From contig NW_003151254.1 of NCBI RefSeq assembly GCF_000003605.2, positions 469,440 to 500,749 on the forward strand: a stretch of DNA of 31,310 bases, in the 5' to 3' direction. A program made the position numbers and the translations under genes. Positions 1-12,002 of this stretch are shown here, one piece after another; position 1 is the stretch's first letter, and each line of letters begins with the position of its first letter. A model generated the notes under the pieces. It did not search any database. It worked only from the letters and a program-made list of their open reading frames with translations, and was not told the origin of the DNA. The stretch is from Saccoglossus kowalevskii (Eukaryota; Hemichordata; Enteropneusta; Harrimaniidae).

Positions 1-110
1 TTTTTTCAGGGACATCCATTATTTGATACTGCCCAATGTGCATAAGTGGATAGCCCTAGTATCAAAATTATATATTTGGCTACATTATATTCCTTGCCTT
101 TGCCACTTAC

Positions 111-160
111 GTCGAACCAATCACTACCGTTTAAGTGAATTAAAATTAAACCATCAGTCA
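111..160 (-). CDS. Possible internal exon, unknown protein (low support)
   Basis: On the minus strand a 50-nt stretch is bounded by an acceptor (tttatcag before 160) and a perfect GTAAGT donor (starting at 110). It reads TDGLILIHLNGSDWFD without a stop, and the surrounding minus frame is open from 335 to 6. The exon starts after one base of a codon, which matches the phase in which the candidate exon at 4379-4462 ends, so the two could be joined; that match has a one-in-three chance of being accidental. I do not recognise the family. Real splice sites of this quality occur by chance in AT-rich DNA, so this is a suggestion only. RNA-seq junctions would decide. Confidence 0.2.
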
Positions 161-335
161 CTGATAAATTAGTAAACACGTGTACAAAAGAAAATGTTTC
201 ATGCATTTCATAAGTTTCATGTAATAGTAGATAACAGAATGGAGAGTTTCGTAATAGAAGATACAAAACGTACATGCGCTTGTTTTGCTTATACATAAAT
301 ATAACTTTACTCATTAGAGAGACACAACAAATCAA

Positions 336-2160
336 CGTTTTGTGGTTTTACATAGCTTTAACTGATTTAGTTTTAAGGAATGTAATGATTTCTAAATAGT
401 ACAACATGTACTTTTTGTAGCAAACATATTATAGAAGCAAATATATATCTTTACTATTTATTTAAATGGCTCATTAATTTAAAATTACCAGTTTGAACAG
501 AGCAATTTGTCGTTTTACAATGCCAGTTCATGACATTGACATTGACATTGACCTTGACCTTTGACTAAATATTCTGACTAATTATAGGATAACAAATATA
601 TGTACCTGATGTGGTCATCCCATAACAGTTCACTACAGAGTTTTTAGATGAACAACCCCAAATATCGTTTGCTGATTACTATACTATACAATAATTAGTG
701 GTTTGGGGCGCTGTGACCATGCCAACTTCAAAGGCTCGTTACAAGACTTTGCTACCAGCTTTTTGAAGTACAACAGGGCTTAAAATGTTCCTTAGGTACT
801 CCTCTATTCAAAATAAGTGTCAAATAAGTGTCAAAGTACTGGGGGTGCAACGAAGTCATTCTGAGCTGGTGTCAGCTCCTCGACTATATATAGTAGTCCT
901 ATATCCATAATATAATATAATGGCATGATATAATTTTCATAAATTGGCACAATGCTTTTGGGAGTGATTTAATAAGAGACTGATGACATGTATAACCATA
1001 TTAATAAAGAATATAATCCTCGGGCTCTGCAGAAAATTTCAGACAATTACCCCAGAAAATGCATCACTTCATTTGCAGCACAAAATAAACTAGCTTTTCC
1101 ATTAAGTTGTTCACCTCCCACTCCATATTGATAAAAAAAAAAAAAATTGTTGTCAGCATCACTCAGTATCATTTGTTTGCATATATCACCACACAGCTTC
1201 CCTCACAGATCTAATACTTCATACATTAGTCTATTCAGGAACACCTGGATCCAAAGTAACACACTGGCAGCCTGTGTTTGTGCAACACATACCACACACA
1301 CATTGTTTACTGTTTAAAGTAAGCCGAAATTTAAATGACTACTCTTGCTACTCTGTTCTAATATAAAAGAATTGGCACAATGCCAAATAAGACTAACATA
1401 AGATACTTTCTGATCGTTTCAGACTGCTATAAACCACATATTAGGGATGCCAAGCAATGTACCAGCTGAAATCTTTTCGAGATGAATCATTTTAAGCTGT
1501 TCGCTTAATAATAAAAAAAGAGTGGGGTTTGATAGAGTTTAGTGACTTAACCACTCAGAATGGGATGTATTTTGAACTGATAGTACAAGCACAGTCCCTC
1601 TATCACAGAGGAACTGTGGTACAAGTATACATTAGTCTAGTATGTGGCGATATCGCAAGTTCATGTTCAATTAAGGAAACAGATCATCTCAACATGACAG
1701 CAGGGTTTGCCCATACTTGGTACATTCTGTTTTGAATTGACATTTAAAGCAGTCATGAATTTTTTGAGCATCTTATCAAAATAAATTCTTTGTAGAGTTA
1801 AAAATCTATTGACATGTACCTCGGTGCAATAAACACAGACAAATGGGAAAAAGATAATCCAAAATATTAAATTATATAATGTCATTTCATAAATCCCCAA
1901 TATATCAGAATTAAAGGTTTTCATGATGAAATAGCTTTACATTATCACAAGATGTGAACCTCTATTTGCAAGTAAATATATTTCAACAATAATCTCCCAA
2001 ATTTATCTTTTTTTTATTTGGATGTGTCAATTTATATGCACTGGCATATTTATGTTACTGTGAGAAAATCATTATTGTTTAAATATTAAATTATACAATG
2101 ACTGCATTTGCATCTTCATAATTCAGACACAAAATTTTAATTTTGTATAATAATTTGCAT
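336..2160. other. Non-coding stretch, no gene seen
   Basis: I see no supported gene here. Contents are a short gacatt/gacctt tandem tract near 529-556, an oligo-A run near 1132-1146, and a 14-bp direct repeat (aattggcacaatgc) near 943 and 1369. The short open frames near 1.5-1.9 kb have AT-rich composition and no recognisable domain. If the candidate minus-strand gene around it is real, this would be intron. Confidence 0.5.
529..556. repeat. Short gacatt hexanucleotide repeat
   Basis: Tandem gacatt units followed by gaccttgacctttgac variants form a short degenerate microsatellite. It has no evident function. Confidence 0.6.
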
Positions 2161-2180
2161 ATTTACAGCTAGTGTGATTC

Positions 2181-4046
2181 TTTGACATATATGCCATGTA
2201 TTGGCCACACCATGTACAGGTTCACCAGGTATTGTAATACTGTGACATATATGCCATGTATTGGCAACACCATATACAGCTTCACCAGGTATTGTAATAA
2301 TGTGACATATATGCCATGTATTGGACACACCATATGCAGCTTCACCAGGTATTGTAATGTGACATATATACCATGCATTGGCAACACCATATACAGCTTC
2401 ACCAGGTATTGTAATAATGTGACATATATGCCATGTATTGGCAACACCATATACAGCTTCGCCAGGTATTGTAATACTGTGACATATATGCCATGTATTG
2501 GCCACACCATATACAGGTTCACCAGGTATTGTAATACTGTGACATATATGCCATGTATTGGCCACACCAAGTACAGGTTCACCAGTATTTTAATACTGTG
2601 ACATATATGCCATGTATTGGCCACACCATATACAGCTTTACCGGGTATTTTAATACTGTGACATATATGCCATGTATTGGACACACCATATGCAGCTTCA
2701 CCAGGTATTGTAATAATGTGACATACATGCCATGTATTGGCCACACCATGTACAGGTTCACCAGGTATTGTAATAATGTGACATATATGCCATGTATTGG
2801 CAACACTATATACAGCTTCGCCAGGTATTGTAATGTGACATATATGCCATGCATTGGCAACACCATATACAGCTTCACCAGGTATTGTAATAATGTGACA
2901 TATATGCCATGTATTGGCAACACTATATACAGCTTCGCCAGGTATTGTAATGTGACATATATGCCATGCATTGGCAACACCATATACAGCTTCACCAGGT
3001 ATTGTAATAATGTGACATGTATGCCATGTATTGGCAACACCATATACAGCTTCGCCAGATATTGTAATAATGTGACATATATGACATGCATTGGCCACAC
3101 CATATACAGCTTCACCAGGTATTGTAATAATGTGACATATATGCCATGTATTGGCCACACCATATACAGCTTCACCAGGTATTGTAATAATGTGACATAT
3201 ATGCCATGTATTGGACACACCATATGCAGCTTCACCAGGTATTGTAATAATGTGACAAATATGCCATGTATTGGCCACACTATATACAGCTTCACCAGGT
3301 ATTGTAATATTATGACAAATATGCCATGTATTGGCCCCATATACAGCTTCACCAGGTATTGTAATAATGTGACATATATGCCATGTATTGGCAACACTAT
3401 ATACAGCTTCACCAGGTATTGTAATAATGTGACATATATGCCATGTATTGGCAACACCATATACAGCTTTGCCAAGTATTGTGACATATATGCCATGCAT
3501 TGGCAACACCATATACAGCTTCACCAGGTATTGTAATAATGTGACATATATGCCATGTATTGGCCACACCATATACAGCTTCACAAGGTATTGTAATAAT
3601 GACATATATGCCATGTATTGGCAACACTATATACAGCATCGCCAGGTATTGTAATGTGACATATATGCCATGCATTGGCAACACCATATACAGCTTCACC
3701 AGGTATTGTAATAATGTGACATATATGCCATGTATTGGCAACACCATATACAGCTTCGCCAGGTATTGTAATAATGACATATATGCCATGTATTGGCCAC
3801 ACCATATACAGCTTCACCAGGTATTGTAATAATGTGACATATATGCCATGTATTGGCAACACCATATACAGCTTCGCCAGGTGACATATGTGACATATAT
3901 GCCATGCATTGGTCACACCATATACAGCTTCACCAGGTATTGTAATAATGTGACAAATATGCCATGTATTGGCCACACCATATAGAGGTTCACCAGGTAT
4001 TGTAATAATGTGACTATATGTATATGCCATGTATTGGCTACACCAC
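2181..4046. repeat. 60-bp minisatellite, about 32 copies
   Basis: A tandem array of about 32 units, each carrying a copy of the core ccatgtattgg or ccatgcattgg. The usual unit is 60 bp, with a 57-bp variant lacking one AAT (gtaatgtgac instead of gtaataatgtgac). Because 60 and 57 are multiples of three and the unit lacks stops in several frames, both strands show long artificial open frames with a 20-residue period (for example MPCIGNTIYSF on plus, GVANTWHICH on minus). I read these as a by-product of unit length, not as a repeat protein: the frames slip whenever a unit has a non-triplet indel and both strands are open equally. Copies differ by a few scattered substitutions (ggccacac, ggcaacac, ggacacac), and variants recur in blocks. 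Confidence 0.95.
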
Positions 4047-4110
4047 TGTTTACTTTCATTGTTTTTTGATGAGTTGAATGTAAAATAAATTTTAAGTGGA
4101 AATTAATTAT

Positions 4111-4142
4111 TTTACAGTATGCCATGTATTGCCACAACATAA
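4111..4142. repeat. Detached decayed copy of the minisatellite unit
   Basis: About 65 bp beyond the array the sequence tatgccatgtattg recurs with a decayed continuation (ccacaacataaggataatg), the same start as a minisatellite unit. The DNA in between is not repeat. This suggests that the array was once longer or that the unit existed as a single copy before amplification. Confidence 0.6.
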
Positions 4143-4378
4143 GGATAATGAATCTATGAGCAATGTTGTGCATACAGATTAAAAAAAGTAACATTGCCAG
4201 CATTGTGTTTGTATTGTCACACATTACATGACCAAAAAAGTAAGAACAATGGCTAGGTCCCAGACATGTATAAATAAACCAACTGAATGAACCACAGTCA
4301 TTCTTTCGGTTTTAGAAAATCAAAATAATGCCAGTTGTTTGTGCTATGAATCAAATAGAAAGGTCAAAGTTCACCTAC

Positions 4379-4462
4379 CCCTTAATCTTCTATTCAACAG
4401 ATACAGCCCAGCGACAATTACCACCGCTTCCACGGCAACCATTCCAAATGTCTTCACTATGC
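4379..4462 (-). CDS. Possible exon with a transmembrane helix
   Basis: On the minus strand an 84-nt open stretch lies between a good acceptor (a pyrimidine-rich tract ending gtgttttcag) and a donor gtaggtg. It translates as IVKTFGM followed by VAVEAVVIVAGLYLLNRRLR: a hydrophobic helix of about 17 residues followed by a basic RR-R stop-transfer stretch, as in single-pass membrane proteins. The internal ATG has a favourable context (G at -3, G at +4), so translation could begin here with an upstream untranslated exon. The exon is phase 1 at both ends. The plus-strand frame covering the same bases has low-complexity composition and looks like a shadow. I do not recognise the family. Confidence 0.35.
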
Positions 4463-4655
4463 CTGAAAACACAAGATTTAAAGAAAGATTGTCAAGAAAA
4501 TAACAATGATGGTGTGTTGAAAATCACCTGTTGCTAAATTAAAAGTCATCTTTAATAAATAACGTGATGGTGCAAAAAGTAGTTACATAATCAGATATCT
4601 ATTTCAGTCGTATTATCAAATATTTTTTTTTACAGCCTTGATATATGAAGTAGTA

Positions 4656-4835
4656 CTGTAAAATCTGTATTAAAAGCCGCGGCTTCTATTAAAATAGTAC
4701 AATGCAAAAGAGGGGGTGCGGCTTCTAATAGAGCATCTACACATATGAGAAATGGTGACATTTTGATTCTTAATTATTCAAAAATAATGGGTGCGACTTC
4801 TATTAGGGATGCGGCTTCTAATACAGATTTTACGG
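4656..4835. mobile_element. 180-bp MITE, TA-flanked (Tc1/mariner-like)
   Basis: The ends are inverted repeats: CTGTAAAATCTGTATTAAAA on the left and, read from the other strand, CCGTAAAATCTGTATTAGAA on the right, both continuing into GCCGC. Each end abuts a TA dinucleotide (4654-4655 and 4836-4837), the target duplication typical of Tc1/mariner-type elements. The interior carries further degenerate copies of the motif GCGGCTTCTAATA (near 4718, 4789 and 4811), so the end sequence has been re-duplicated internally. There is no coding capacity; the element is non-autonomous. Confidence 0.75.
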
Positions 4836-5050
4836 TATGTGCCACCAAATGCAACAATTACAGTATTTGCAAGACATTGCTCAAGTTGCTTGCAAAAATT
4901 TGGTCGTGATTGAGTTTTCAGTGTCTTAGTGTATCCAATGACATGAGCAACCAACCAAGAATTCAATTTGGCGTTCTGAATAAATCAAACTTTGATCTGA
5001 AACATTTCAGTGAACAGCTATTTTCAGTACCTGTGCATTTCAAGTCTTAC

Positions 5051-5150
5051 TTATAAATTGATGTCATTTTTTGCCACGGCATCCAAAGAGCACTGAATAT
5101 TTCGCACTTCCTGGGCTAGTTGTGATAAGTGTAATTAGTAGCAGGATTCA
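5051..5150 (-). promoter_or_regulatory. Possible promoter / first exon of the small minus-strand gene
   Basis: On the minus strand, CCCATCATGCA preceded by AACTAAAAT (about 5158-5180) resembles the ZNF143/Staf promoter motif as known from vertebrates. It is followed by an ETS-like GGAAGT and then, 30 bases past an ATG at 5082-5080, a strong donor (gtaag from 5050). The short frame from that ATG does not join in phase with the 4379-4462 exon, so if the exon is real it is more likely 5' untranslated. The exon start is not determined; the coordinates are approximate. Confidence 0.2.
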
Positions 5151-5182
5151 AAACTGCATTGCATGATGGGATTTTAGTTTGT

Positions 5183-5795
5183 CCAGATAAAAAAAAATAC
5201 ATTAGCTGCTGAGTGTCAAGCTCCAACATGCATAAACTTGTGAATACCAGAATTACTGATTTTGGTTCTTAGCTCAATTCATTGCATATATTAAAGACTT
5301 CAACCAAGTTTAGCAGATAATACAACTTTAAATTAGGATTTGCTTCTTGTCAATAGAAGAACAAAATTCAAACAGCATCACCATATCAATTTCCTCTAGA
5401 ACAAGAAGCAAAAACTGTTTTTTGCTTTAAGAGAACATTCACATTAAAGGATGAACGTGGCTACCAAAAAAATTGCAAAAATTACAATTTCAGTGAGTGA
5501 TAAGTTTGATCAAATAAAAAATAAAAAGAGGTGGCACCAGAACTTGTTTCCATGGAAACACTGATGAAAGCCATTTTGAATAGAAAACTGGTCTACCAGG
5601 TAAGTACATATAAAGGTACAAAAATTTCAAATATGAACTAATTTAGGATATTCCTGTGTTAAAAGTTTGTTAGTTGTGTCCATCCTTATTGCAAATGATT
5701 ATAGGAAAAATTTCCAATGCTACAACACTGTATGGAGACTATAACAACATATCATTCTAATCAAATAGAGCACAGCACATTCTAGGTAATTTAAC
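5183..5795. other. Non-coding stretch with a palindromic X-box-like site
   Basis: No gene is seen. The one notable element is the perfect 14-bp palindrome GTTTCCATGGAAAC at 5546-5559, which has the arrangement of RFX X-box half sites. A single such match may be chance. Confidence 0.4.
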
Positions 5796-5798
5796 TGT

Positions 5799-5913
5799 AA
5801 ACTGCATTGAAAAATGTGTCTACAATAGTGCATTTTGATGCGTTTTTGCATTCTTCATTATATCGAATTAAATGAATAAAAGAAATTAAGACACATTTTT
5901 CAAAATGCAGTTT
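5799..5913. repeat. 115-bp inverted repeat (foldback element)
   Basis: AAACTGCATTGAAAAATGTG (5799 onward, running to TCT) is repeated in inverted form at 5889-5913, with a 2-base indel, around a loop of about 67 bp. This is a MITE-like foldback. No target duplication was identified. Confidence 0.65.
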
Positions 5914-5925
5914 GTACATCTACAG

Positions 5926-7280
5926 ATTCATAATTTGACAATTATCAAGGAATGTGCCCATAACATAATGGCTGTTACCATTAATTATAACACTATGCTT
6001 CACTGCAGGTGCTGTTAGTACATTAGTTAGGTAATAGTACAGCCATGTCTAGACTTGAGATACAGGTGAAGGTGGGACAAAATATAAAAATGGGAAGAGT
6101 TACCAGGGTCACCAATCTAGTGCACTTTATATGTATCAGATACGTCCTGGTGTTGGGTGTGGTAGTTATATATTGCTGTATATATGCAAGCCAAACATAT
6201 GGTGTCTGTACATCAACATATTTGCTTCAGAAATCCAGATGATACAGCATATTAATTTTAATATTCAGTTGATGGTTCAGTGTTTTAAAAAAATTATGTA
6301 CATGATCAGACCTGATGCAATTAGTTTTCAAAAAATTAGTATTTTGTAATGTTGCTAATAGAGTAAATATTGAACATGTCTGAACCAACTGTTTTTTGAA
6401 TAAATGTTTGTTAGTTTTTTAGTCTGAAAGTGATATGAAAGGCATATCCAATTTGGAAGAATCACTGTTGATGCAAAAATGCACAAAACATTACAGGGGT
6501 ATATATATTTTTTCTGCTATGACACCATAGAGCTCATGCCATGCATCATTTTCTTGCTACGTAAAACCAGGTATTCCAAAATATAATAATAGTATTGCGA
6601 TAAAAATTTTACAGTGTCATTATGTTCCATCAAATTTAAGATCCTCACTCCACTACCAGTACAATACACCACACATCAGCAAGCACAGCAAACATGTGTA
6701 TTGTGAACTATGACTAAGCAATGGTCATTAACCTTACACCATAAAAACATGCCATTTCAAGAAGCCATTCAGGAAAAAGCAAGCATGTCCACAGACAGCG
6801 TAAACAATTTATTGTACTGACTTTTGTCCATTTTCACCATAAAATAACAGAAAGATCCAGGAAAATACCAAGGTTATTATAAGAACTGAACGCCTTCATG
6901 TGTATGTCGTTTCTAGCAGCAGAGACAGGACCTTCTTTGTAATAGTGGTAAAAAATTTTAAAATATTCAGGTTGAAACTGCAAGCAAAATAAATGTGGAA
7001 TAATAACACAAATAATATGACGATAAAAATAATAATAAACATCATCTGCTGAAGCTATTTTTTCACTTACATTTCAGCTATCAGAAGGCAATGTGTAAAA
7101 TAAATATATTGCCAATAGTTTAATCACCTTGAAAAACATTTAGCTATCACACATCACAAAAAACTTGTAGCAGTGAACATTTACAAAATTTTGTCCTCAT
7201 AATTTTATTTTACCCTGTTAGATTCTTTTCAAAAACAACAAATGACACATTCCCTATCTGTGTATGTAAGCATATGTGTC
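5926..7280. other. Non-coding stretch, no gene seen
   Basis: An AT-rich region without a supported exon. A plus-strand 65-codon frame starting at 6045 contains a hydrophobic run but ends soon after, shows no homology I can recognise and has no flanking splice pattern that convinces. Confidence 0.5.
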
Positions 7281-7289
7281 ATAAACAAC

Positions 7290-8110
7290 ATCACAGATAT
7301 GTCTCTGAAACGACATTCATTAAAATAATATGGCCACCAGTCGTCCATTTTGAATCACCAAAGTAATATTATGTTCAATGTACCAACCATGTTTGAATAA
7401 TATTTATCTAAGTACAACCGAGATTTGGTTTTAGTTTTGGGACCGCAAGAATGCTTGATTTTAAAGAATTTTTAGTTCTAAAACTGATGCTTATTGGCCA
7501 TCTTAAATAGGATCATGAAACAATTGAATGTTCATATATGTGACATGATGCATGCGTGAAGTTTAAGCATGTTTGATCGAGGCATGTCAAGATATAGCTC
7601 AGGAACATCATTCATTGAAACAAAAAGGCCACCAGTCGGCTATTTTGAATTTGATCTGACAAATAAACAGACGTGCATCAAGGTTTCACAATATCAAATG
7701 TATGTACAAAGTTGGAACAAAATCCATTCTCACATGATCGAGATGTGGTTCTTGAATAGCAGAATTGCTTATTCAAGTAAATTTAAAAAAATGTAACATG
7801 TAGAATTGAATCACAGAATAAATGCATATGTATCCAAGGATGTATGATGTATATGTAATGTTTGAACGTGATCTTTCCATGTTCAAGATAAAGCTTTAAC
7901 AAAATTTCAATTTTGAATCAGATCTATGAAACCATAGACCTTCTTTTCTAAGGTCTATGATGAAACAAAGTGATGTGAAACAAGGTCACCTAATGTCCAA
8001 GGTGTGTACCAAGTTAAAACATGATCTGTCCTTGCACAACCAAGATCAGGATCGAGATTGACGGAGATGCTTGATTTTGCTTAAAAAATAAATGACAGAC
8101 AGATTCACAC
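7290..8110 (+). repeat. Degenerate ~300-bp repeat, three copies
   Basis: Three diverged direct copies are visible. The first module, ttcattaaaataatatggcc then accagtcg, recurs near 7315 and 7611, with a weaker trace (attttgaatcagatct) near 7908. The second, a block of the type tgtaccaagttnaaacannatct ending in a cgagat-like tail, recurs near 7381, 7701 and 8003. Spacing is roughly 300-320 bp. The sequence resembles anonymous dispersed repeats common in marine invertebrate genomes and shows no open frame across copies. The decay indicates an old event. Confidence 0.6.
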
Positions 8111-8499
8111 AGGTGAAGTCCAAGTTTTTGGAATTTGTCTGAACAGGAACTGAAAATAAACCACGACTGCCCAATTTCATAAAATCTTCATACTTCACAG
8201 GGTTCACAAAAACCCCTCTGTGTCCACGGCTTAAATTCTAACAGAGCACTATATGGTATTTTAGGAATTTGACGATGAAGTAAATGCTAAAAAATATTAA
8301 ATACATGTAAAAATAAATCATATACCAGGGAAAAAAAATGTTGCATAATGACTGCATAAACGCGATATTGTTCTATTGTTCAATTAATTGAGATAGGAAA
8401 AAATAATATTTGATACATGATAAAAATGTTCACAAATTAATATGCATTAGAATAAGCTTGTAATTAAGTCTCTATACCTAATTACATGTAGCAAATATA

Positions 8500-8685
8500 T
8501 TAGTATTTTAATGCACAAACAGAGGAGGTGGCACAACATTTTGCATGAGGGGCAAGATCTGAAATCTAGACCCTCTGAAACACTATTTCCTGCATTTTGA
8601 GGAGCAAATTTTGTTGACACAAAAGGTTTCAGCTCCATGGGGGGGGGGCAACGTCCACCCCGGGTCGCCACCAATAACTAATGTC
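8500..8685 (-). repeat. Probable dispersed repeat fragment
   Basis: Read on the minus strand, the segment contains caaaatgcaggaaatagtgt and a C-rich run. From memory the pattern 'caaaatgcaggaaat…tttcagagg' occurs widely in animal genomes as a repeat. The minus frame (…KFAPQNAGNSVSEGL…) is open for 75 codons but shows no domain. A search against a repeat library is needed to confirm this. Confidence 0.3.
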
Positions 8686-8689
8686 CTCC

Positions 8690-9840
8690 ACAGTAAAGGA
8701 TGTACATTACTGAAGCACTCTTGAATACTATTTGAGCCAATATACTATGATTCATCATTTTGCAGAATTTCTTTAAACTAAAAACGCAGATGTTACCGGT
8801 ATGCCACTAGTCAAATGCTGCAGTGACAAAGAATGAAAATGTAAAGCTTTGTTATTTACTCTTCACAAGTAAATATTATCTGAGCAAAAAAAAAATGCAT
8901 TGTCCTTCTGACACGATACGAGTTCTCGTTATGGAAATGTTTAAATGCCATTCGTTTGGCCCTGTGGAAATATAACACAGCACCAAAGAGCTGGAAATGC
9001 ATTATTACTGACATGCAGAGCTACGCAATTTTCCTCTTTTAAATGTAACGACAGACTGTCGGCGTGTGCACTGTCATCTGTGACAGGCGGGTAATTCGCC
9101 CCTAATTAATGGCCCCTTGTCATATTCAGAGGGCGTGACAGTAGCCAAAAAATGAGGAAAACGTAAGAAATAATACCTAATAAGGTTATTCTTATATTGT
9201 GCGATTTTGTTCGTTTACAATATGCTCCAACCACTTGTTTGTTTGTTTTTTTTTCAACTCAAACATTAATAAACGTAATTTCTGTTGTTTACGCCCTCAT
9301 TCATTTTTTTCATCTCAAATTTCGTTTCTGGTTTTGACAAATTGTTGGTTGTGGGTATAAATGAAAGTACCGCACGACATGTTTGTTGCTACGTGCAGAT
9401 AGAAACGAACGCAGCCTATAGATCCCCCATTTTCAGTGATTCAAATACTTACCGGTTGAATCCATGTTTTTTTCTGGTATTTCTAGTCCGTTTAGGAATC
9501 AAAACTCAACTAACCCCACTAACAACTACACTGCCGCAGTTAAAACTGCGTTAGTCAGCTACAAAATAAATACGGCATTCGTGTTGAACATTTGGAACGG
9601 TGACCTCTGAACTGTGAATCTGGAAGCGCAATATCGAGAAAGGCTGTTGTAAGTGTTTTGCTCACTCCCCGGTTCCTGCCTGGCACATAAATATTTCCTC
9701 GGATTTGGTACCAGGATTTGAACGGTTACTTACATGATTTGCATGTGTCACGTGGTGCGGCTTGATTTCTTCCAATGGGAAATAAAATAAGCAACATTAC
9801 TAATCTACACGCCTATTATATATTATTAAAAGTACATTAC
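8690..9840. other. Non-coding stretch, no gene seen
   Basis: No supported exon. A CACGTG E-box lies near 9750 (gtgtcacgtggtg), and the GC content rises slightly from 9.0 kb toward 10.2 kb, which could reflect a regulatory region next to the possible exon at 9845-9955. Confidence 0.35.
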
Positions 9841-9844
9841 TTAC

Positions 9845-9955
9845 AACCTCTGATATTATACACGGTGGAAATAAAAAAAATACATCGAATTCATCATAAA
9901 AATAGCTCAAAACTGAGTGAAGGATAAAATATGTTATGTATAATTCGTCTGCCAT
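9845..9955 (-). CDS. Possible first coding exon, unknown protein
   Basis: A minus-strand ATG in strong context (gaggcgATGG) at 9955-9953 opens 37 codons, MADELYITYFILHSVLSYFY and onward, ending at a perfect GTAAGT donor whose first base is 9844. The frame is also open upstream to 10183, so the ATG choice rests on context only. The peptide is hydrophobic and aromatic, with no motif I recognise, and I found no convincing next exon downstream. It may be chance. Confidence 0.2.
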
Positions 9956-10199
9956 CGCCTCATCCAGAGTTTTTAATGGTCCATCCCTTATTGCAGCGAT
10001 ATCGCTTTCTAACGCCGATCCTAAATCAGCATAGCGCCACCAAACGTGAAGTATTAAATACTTTTGTTCATATACTAGTACGCAGGCGTGTGGAGATGTG
10101 ACGACTCTATCCCTGGCATCACTTGTAAACGCCCTCATACTAAATAATTCGAAATATATCAAAAGACAACACACCCAACTCACCGGGACTCTGACGAGC

Positions 10200-10630
10200 G
10201 CCTGTTTGTGAAGTGTGTCATGTAAATACCCTTTTCATGGGGTGGAACTTGCAATGAATTTGACTGAGATTTTGTTTCGTATTTTATCAGTTCTTAGACC
10301 ATTGGATGCTTCCTTGACTTAGATTCCATAAGTCGTTAGTAACAGTTTAAGTTAAAGCGTGTTATTATCCATTATCAAGTCAATATTATTTTATGGGTTT
10401 TATTAAAATGGTTCGCCGTTATATATAATAAATGCATGGGGGTACAGATCAAATATTCCAGTTTCAACAGCATCTTATTACATGGACAAAATACTCTCTC
10501 CTCTCTAACTTTTAAACTCTACCTTTGCCACATGATGTCCACTGTACATTTATGCAGTTATTGTTACATCTTAATACTAACGGCACAACAAACCCATTTC
10601 CTTATTTTTTGTGAACATTGGCACGAGTAA
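10200..10630. other. Non-coding stretch, no gene seen
   Basis: No exon, RNA or repeat could be supported in this AT-rich segment. Confidence 0.4.
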
Positions 10631-10644
10631 TTTCAATCGGAAAA

Positions 10645-10760
10645 TGGAATAACATTGAAACATGTTTGAATGACGTCACTTTGTTCGCTGGCTGGGTTCA
10701 ACTGCCAGTAAAATTTATAAATATTTATAAAAGTGAAGAAGCAGGTTTGTTGTGTTGGTA
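10645..10760 (+). repeat. Dispersed repeat with CRE palindrome, copy 1
   Basis: The segment containing GAATGACGTCAC, then GGCTGGGTTCAACTGC, then caggtttg about 35 bases on, matches the segment at 29480-29585 in the same order and orientation. TGACGTCA is the full CRE palindrome. An exact 18-bp palindrome, TTTATAAATATTTATAAA, follows at 10714-10731 and is also found near copy 2, but on the other side of it. Confidence 0.5.
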
Positions 10761-10769
10761 GTAAACACG

Positions 10770-11990
10770 AATATTATTATATAAAAACGTACTGTTCTCG
10801 TATGAACTGGTAGAGGCGTAGTGAAGTTGGAAATGAGACTGTGTTTTGTTTTAAACAACGCTGTTAAGACATTGATCTACATGAATGGTTACGTAGTGGA
10901 CGTGAACAAAAGTCTCAAACTTGTAACATACTCAAAGCCACTTTCCCTAATTTTAAATATGTTGATTGAGGACTAAGAATATCTGCACATACCTTACTTA
11001 TTGAAACAAACGGGAGTCATAATATACACAAATTTGTGTTCGAACTGTATTCAAAACGAGATTCATTTTTGAGATGCCGTCTTTTTACTTGTTTAAATTA
11101 AGGAAAACAATATTTGCCGATATTCTATTTCAACAGGCAACAAATCATTGCGGAATTACCTAGCAATGTACTTAGTAATACGTTGTTCTTTTCAGAAATA
11201 CAAAATATTGTCGGAATACAATGTTTGTATATGTCGCACCTGGAATTTAACCGTCAAAAATGTATTTCTTTTTTCATTAATTATTTGAGACTAATTGGGT
11301 TAATTACAGAGAATACGCAGTGTCTGCATATTTGTATGATTCCTGTATGAGTGTTTTCCCCATGTAATGCATTATCACGCCTTCCTATATACGCTACGCA
11401 GCAACAATGATTGACAACACCGCAAAGGATGATGGGAGAAACCAGAGATGCAAGAAACGAAAGCGCGGGAGCATGATACCAACTCTTCACTCTGCCGTGT
11501 TTCACTGAAATAACGGACTGTGCGTTATAATCTTAGCACATACAATCGAGAAACAAGAAACTTGTAGTGAGCCAAACAATGATCATGAAAAAGTAAGAAT
11601 GAATACAGCCAGCCATGCCAATGTGGTGAATCAAATGCAATTTCTTGCATGACTTTCTGCTCAATATTATACAGTGTGTGGTAGCCTATGCCGAATAATC
11701 AATGGTGTGATCACAAATGATGATGAAGATTAATCATGATCACATACTTCATAGACACTATTACATTACATTAATGGGCAAAGACTATAAATCATATCCA
11801 TGCCCTAGACATGGCTACATCCAAGGTCATCATTTTGCCAATGCCATTCTTGCATGTCATTATTGTTGGTTGCATAGACTAGACTATTAATGTACAAGTA
11901 TTTATACATATCGGCCTTAATTGGTTTTAGATGCTATTTTTACCTTGCCCGTACCATCAAAGATGGAAGGGAAAGGTATATTAAGGGAAA
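10770..11990. other. Non-coding stretch with a small inverted repeat
   Basis: No gene is seen. TGTGATCA (11706-11713) is repeated in inverted form as TGATCACA (11737-11744), forming a hairpin with a 23-base loop. The short open frames show no family features. Confidence 0.4.
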
Positions 11991-12002
11991 AATTTTGTCC
12001 GG

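Noticed and set aside
2137-4030. Long open frames on both strands that look like a 20-residue-repeat protein
   Set aside because: They follow from a stop-free 60/57-bp tandem unit. Equal openness on both strands and frame slips at unit indels argue against coding.
6045-6242. Plus-strand 65-codon frame with a hydrophobic run, possible small membrane protein
   Set aside because: No conserved motif, no splice or poly(A) support, and composition like the surrounding non-coding DNA.
9285-9554. Plus-strand 89-codon frame
   Set aside because: No domain, weak composition and no splice signals at its borders.
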